A DNA stretch of 64,000 bases, from positions 13,546,501 through 13,610,500 of the forward strand of contig LR990046.1 in NCBI GenBank assembly GCA_905147135.1, in the 5' to 3' direction. This stretch comes from Blastobasis lacticolella (lineage: Eukaryota > Arthropoda > Insecta > Lepidoptera > Blastobasidae). Under the pieces are notes generated by a model. It saw only the letters and a list, made by a program, of their open reading frames with translations. It had not been told where the DNA came from and ran no database searches. This document shows, piece after piece, positions 59,200 to 64,000 of this stretch (positions are counted from its first letter, which is position 1; each line of letters starts with the position of its first letter). The position numbers and the translations under genes were made by a program.

Positions 59200-60720
59200 T
59201 AATCGATTTGTGGTGCTTTAATTGGCTAACGTGTGTCGCGTTCGGCTGCGAGCTCTCTATCTGGCGAGCGGCGGCGTGTGAACCGGCGCCCCTACGCCGA
59301 CCGAACGAATTACATACGTAGTATTCGCAGTTTACGCGCGCGTTCATTTCACTTCCGCCCGATGTCGGTTGAACGGACGGCGCGCGGCGTCGCGAGCAGG
59401 AAAGAAAGAAAATAACGTTCTTTAGAAAAGATAATATCGGCCGGCTCCGCCGCTCGGGTCCCGGGGGGGTGCGGGGGGCGGGCGCGGGCCGGTGCGCGCA
59501 CGCAGCGCCGCCATTGGCCGAGCCCGCGCGGGAGCCCCCGCCCGCGCCCCGCGCCCTGCCGCGTCTAGATTCCCAGATTTGAAATCTCGGCCGTTTATTT
59601 CGCGGCGAGCGGCGGCGGCGCGCGGACGTCGCGCGGCCGCGCGGCCCCCCGGCAACGTGCTCGTTGACTGTCGGTTCGGTGAACAACGTGACGTCGCTCA
59701 CGATCAGTGCGTGCAGTGCTTCGGGGATTCGGCGGCCGGCGGCGAAGCGCTCCGCGGCAAAGTCAATTTCTTTCGATGAGTGGAGGTTTAGTGCATGTTT
59801 CTGTACATCATGACTAGATCCACACTCATCCATGGAAGTTGCGAGGTTCGACCGGCGGGGGCGGCGGCGGCGTGGCGACGGTAAGCCGGTGATTACGCGG
59901 CGTCATTACCGGCGCGTAATGATACGTTGCGAGCGGCGCGGGCGCAGGTACGCGCGGCCCGCGGCGTCTACCTGCTCCGCGCCGCCCAAAAAATGTCGTT
60001 AGATACACTTCGCGCCGTTTACACGTTGCTTGTTCACAGTGAGTTTTTATGACCGTTTTTCATGACACTTGGAAGTGGACGTTTTTTAGTCGATTAAGTC
60101 ACGGTGATTATGAACAGTCTCGGTGATGGAAGCTCGACGCCGGCGCGAGGGCCTCACGTGCGCGGCGGGGCGCGGGGGGGCGCGCATCTGCTCCTTCTGA
60201 GAAAGCCCATTGTGCCGGCGCAGTGGTCAGTGCGGTGACGTCACGGGCCGGGGCCGACAACCTTCCCCCTCCGCGTCGCACCCTCTAACGCTCTATACAC
60301 ATCCGCCACCTGTATGTACTCTTATTTGCATCGCGGTGTTAATTTTTCCTTGTACATTTGGTTCCTTTCCTCGTTCAGAAATTACGTCACAATCGTTGTC
60401 GTTTTACCTTCCTTTTCCTTGTCTTAAAGCGGCGGGGGTTAAGGAAATCCGCCGTCTACATAGATAGGACAGGACTGTCGCCAGAAGACTTTTAATATTG
60501 TATTTGTTTAGAACTGTCGGAATGGCCGTGACGGCGCCCGTGTCTCGAGAGCCGGCGGCGCCGTCGTCCGGAGGGTCAAGTGCCGGCAATCGGCCACTTT
60601 CCGAAATGGTCCGAGGCGATTTGCTATGCCGATGCCGCCGGAGCTGCGTTTATCAGCAGCCGTGCAACCAATCGCATTGCAGCGCGCCACTAAGCGCTTT
60701 CATAAGGATTTTATTACTTT
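59200..60720 (+). promoter_or_regulatory. CpG-rich promoter or 5' UTR-like block
   Basis: Very GC-rich compared with the rest of the window. TCAGTGC at 59704-59710 fits an insect initiator, with TGACGTCG just upstream (about 59690). An ATG at 59832 opens a short frame (MEVARFDRRGRRRRGD) that meets a GGTAAGC donor at about 59880, consistent with a first coding exon of a gene extending right. No domain supports this, so it is tentative. Confidence 0.3.
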
Positions 60721-62595
60721 TCTGATAGCGTCTGTATTAAACACAACGGCATTGAGAATATTCGGTTATTCGTGAAGCCAAATGGTCAAGTGTTCCAGGA
60801 GATTGCGCTGTGCGCGTACCTTTTATGCCTTTTTGTCCTAAACACGGTCCTACCTACTCGCTTTTAATGACGGAACATTCCATCGCACTGTATATGGCGG
60901 AAATCTAACAATAAATGTCGAGTTCCTTGTATGGCATTGTTGGTTAACGATGCTGAATGTGTTACAAAAATATTAGACAACCGACATTAACTTTTGTGGT
61001 ATTACCCGCCAAAATTGTCGGTAGACGCAAAAACTCTTATTTTGTAATTGTTTTCCATTTCCTTTGTTTTTAAGCGTCCAATGTATAGGCGTGTCGGATT
61101 TTGTCGATTATCTTTGGTATTAAAACTATATTCTCAGATAGTTAGCATTTCATTTCATTGATTTCAAATCGAAACTAGGCACTGGCGTTCTTTCCCTGAC
61201 CGTTATTATGAAACCACATGATTGCCGCGCTTAGCAACAATCCCTGCAAGTTATTCAGCTCTAACTCATCTCGTTTCTTTTGTGCGTCTATTTCGTTGTA
61301 ATAATACAACCTCACCGCCAGGTAACAATTTGAGCCTTATCGTGATTATCTTAAGAGTTGATCTTGCTACGGCAAATAACACGAACCCCGGTGGTAAAAA
61401 ATCGTCTTGAGAACATGTTTGTTCGCATTCGACTCGATTTTGTTTATTAAAACTATATTAGCCTCATTTATGATTTGTAGTCAACGAGTAGGTACCCATA
61501 CAGAGAAAATGTACCTATATTTCTTTCTTTAAATCAACGGAGATAAGTTAAAATGTCGCCAAACCCGGAGAGAATTTGAAACCGAAACGTTTTGTAGCGA
61601 AGCAAACTGTTCTAACCGCGAGTACGTATTATGAACGCAGGTAGTAACCCAACAGCGACTGCATGCAACGGCTGTTACGTCATCTATTGTGCAGATAAAC
61701 GGAAAGGCCGCGGAACATACGAACATTCTAGCTACCTAATTACCGCAGCCTGATCTAAATCATTTACATCCATTAATTCTAACTTTGATGCCGAGTGGAG
61801 GTTTAAACCTTTTTAAAGCAAATTTCATATGGACTTCGAATTTTATTATTGTTACTTTCGTTAGCCTTTGAACATTTAATTTTAATGCGTCCATTATTTG
61901 TTCACGCCGCTCATCCAGAAAACTCGCGTCGGAGAATACAACGAGTAAATTACGTCTGTCCATCAAAAGGCCGCGTCTATGTTATTCTATGCGTTTTTTT
62001 ATGCCTCGTGGCGTTATATAATTGTGTTCCGGGTGGTGCGTTTTGTGGGGCAGGTACCCACCACCAGGTAGAAAGAATAGAGCGGAGTTCTCTCGAAAAA
62101 ATAATTATGTAAGCATCTACCTCGTGGCCGTTTTGCTCCGCGCGCCGGGCCTCGGGAACACTCCGCTCGGCGATAACATCCATTTCTCACTTAGTTTAAC
62201 ACGCACTTTACATCGTAACACATTTATTATACCTACTTACGGCTACTGCTACTCGCACTGGGTTTTTGCGGCTAAGATTTAATAAGCGTTAAATGAGACA
62301 TTTTGGTATGTGATGCATTGCGGCCGAAGATGTATGGCGGCCAAGCGAGGCGTGAAGTTGCACAAATTGTGTGTTTTACATAATTTAGCCATTAACTCTT
62401 ATCGTTTGTTAACGTTCCTGCAAACCAATAGGAAATTAGGGAAACGGATGTTATCTTATGTTATCGCGGTTAAATAGCGAAACCTGTTTTAATTATTTAT
62501 TTGTTCGAACGAACTAAGGCAAGAAGAGAAATAGCGTCAAAGCGATTTCGAAATTAGTCCCGTAGCGTCATTGTCGTAGCGGCCAATGTCGGCTT

Positions 62596-63173
62596 CTACC
62601 AGGATCGGCTTTGCAACCCTTCCGGGAAGTCTTCTCCTTTCACTCCGGCCCGGTCTTGCGCATCATGTAGTGAGTTAGTGTCACTATCTCCGAATGCAGT
62701 CCCGCCAGAACGGAGAACCTTCACATTCTTATAACGTTTGTGCTTCAGTTTCTCCAGAGATGCCACATTGACTAACGGTACGCCGAAGTGCTGAGAAGCA
62801 TATAGGTGGACGTCGCAATGTCGGTCTGAATCCAACACCGATCCAACTGCAGCGAGACGTGAAGGATGTCGTCTCTGAAAATGTTCACCGCTGCATTGAA
62901 ATTGAAAGACGTTTTCAAGCCACTAGACGGTATCTTTCTCATCTTCAATTTGCCGAGGATATTGTAGTCATGGTAGAATCTCTGGAGGAGCTTAAAAATC
63001 GGTGTCCCAACGGGTGGATCTATAGGTAACTGGACGAGATGAAGGGTATGTAGAATATTCTTGTAAAACCCGGCCCAATGTTTGTGAGGCGTGTAAGTAT
63101 AGCTACCTGGTATAAAAGACCGCACCTGACCTACCCTGTTCTGTCTTTGGCCGTCTCCGGTTTGTACGCACAT
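62596..63173 (-). pseudogene. Unrecognised ORF pair, possibly one frame-shifted gene
   Basis: An upstream frame (62772-63173, 133 codons) contains PIFKLLQRFYHDYNILGKLK and FNFNAAVNIFRDDILHVSLQ. It overlaps a second frame (62596-62838, 80 codons) with VHLYASQHFGVPLVNVASLE and KLKHKRYKNVKVLRSGG. Composition looks protein-like in both, as if a single frame shift near 62840 broke one gene. I do not recognise the family; an exon of an unknown gene or a mobile-element remnant are both possible. Confidence 0.3.
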
Positions 63174-64000
63174 TCACAGTGATTCTCATTTTATACTGGT
63201 GGTGGGTAGGTTGATGTGCAGCCGATACAAACGATCCAGTTAGGTAGATCCAACTTTAAGAAAGAGGTCAATCGCCAGCTTGGTCGAGCAGTCTCGGGAA
63301 ATTGCGGAAGATCTCCTGAAGGTCTGACTAGTGTGTGTGAGCATTGTGCAATCGTAGTCTTTGCCGAATTGTACCATTAAGTATGTAGGTAGTTATTTAA
63401 CCTGACAAAAATGCACGAAGATTAAATAAGCGGTACTTACTTATGTGATAGATAGACAACGTAATAACCTAAGTACCTTTGTATAGGTATATTATCATAT
63501 TTTGTGTCCCAATTGTACGCTCCAAAATTTGGCATTCAAATCGTAAACGTAACCTTTTTCTCGATATCATTCGGGTAAAATATGTATGACTTCATCAATA
63601 TTTCATGAAAACTGCTCAAAAAAGTTGATGTGCTGTATACAAAAACGTAAACACATACATATATCTATGTGACCTTTGAATTTATTATCATTTTTGCGGT
63701 TTTCCTGGAATTCTGTACTACTGCCAAATATTTATTCAGGCTGGACAATATTATACACCCACACTATACTATTGGCTTGGCGGTCAACAAGTGAGGGAAG
63801 TTAACATAATTTATTTATCATTTCTTCGGAAAAGTTTGTAGGTAAGTTTCCTACTTCTTTTCTGTTTCCATTGCAGAACTATCTTATTTATTTGTTTCGA
63901 ATTACCGGGCATTGTACTTATTGTAGATATTATCATATAAATAAGTGTCAGTAGAGAAACTCAAATTTTTTCGCTTATTATGTAGGTAGGAGTAGTAGTT

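Larger units (their letters stand above)
56572..64000. other. Intergenic region downstream of RFC4
   Basis: No canonical AATAAA was seen soon after the RFC4 stop. Repeats occur at 57.76-58.1 kb. 60.7-62.5 kb and 63.2-64 kb are AT-rich without a recognised feature. Confidence 0.5.

Noticed and set aside
60498..60725. 75-codon plus frame starting MYLFRTVGMAV
   Set aside because: Lies in the CpG-rich block, with no domain and no convincing splice context.

Overview
This is animal genomic DNA, almost certainly from a moth or butterfly. It has intron-split genes with GT..AG junctions, about 40% GC in most of the window, and a dense mix of repeats of the kind seen in lepidopterans: tRNA-derived SINEs, retroposons with GAT-repeat tails, RTE- and CR1-like LINE fragments, short Helitron-like elements starting TC and ending CTAG, and foldback or TIR elements. 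No bacterial or organellar genes, CRISPR arrays or rRNA genes were seen. The species cannot be fixed from sequence alone.

Four genes could be assembled with consistent splice phases. (1) A heparan sulfate 6-O-sulfotransferase (HS6ST) lies on the minus strand. A signal-anchor exon ends at 28200 and the sulfotransferase P-loop exon is at 13229-13465, with a 14.7 kb intron between them; the remaining exons were not found and probably lie left of the window. (2) YTHDF, a cytoplasmic m6A reader, is on the minus strand in six coding exons (33308-37491, 735 aa). Its YTH domain is complete and is followed by an unusual Arg-Asp-Gly repeat tail. (3) RNASEH2B is on the minus strand in five exons (41779-45639, 312 aa). 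(4) RFC4, a clamp-loader subunit, is on the plus strand in six exons (46020-56571, 351 aa). RNASEH2B and RFC4 are head to head, 380 bp apart, with E2F-like motifs between them. Both act at the replication fork, so shared control is plausible.

Layout. 1-13228 has no recognised exon and holds scattered repeats and some GC-rich blocks that may be regulatory. 13466-28199 is the HS6ST intron, packed with nested SINEs, a Helitron end carrying an 11-bp tandem array, and TIR elements. 28389-33307 is repeat-rich spacer plus the YTHDF 3' UTR. 33308-37491 is YTHDF. 37680-41700 is a nest of LINE, SINE and palindromic elements. 41779-56571 is the RNASEH2B/RFC4 pair, whose introns are heavily invaded. 56572-64000 is intergenic, with a CpG-rich block at about 59.2-60.7 kb that looks like the promoter or 5' UTR of another gene.

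The most unusual points are: a nearly perfect 294-bp tandem duplication that copies the acceptor and first half of RFC4 exon 5; a 2-kb TIR element with TTA target duplications and a GGTCCTGG-type minisatellite inside RNASEH2B; the RDG tail of YTHDF; and clear insertion orders (SINE into SINE, SINE into LINE, Helitron end into SINE) supported by target-site duplications.
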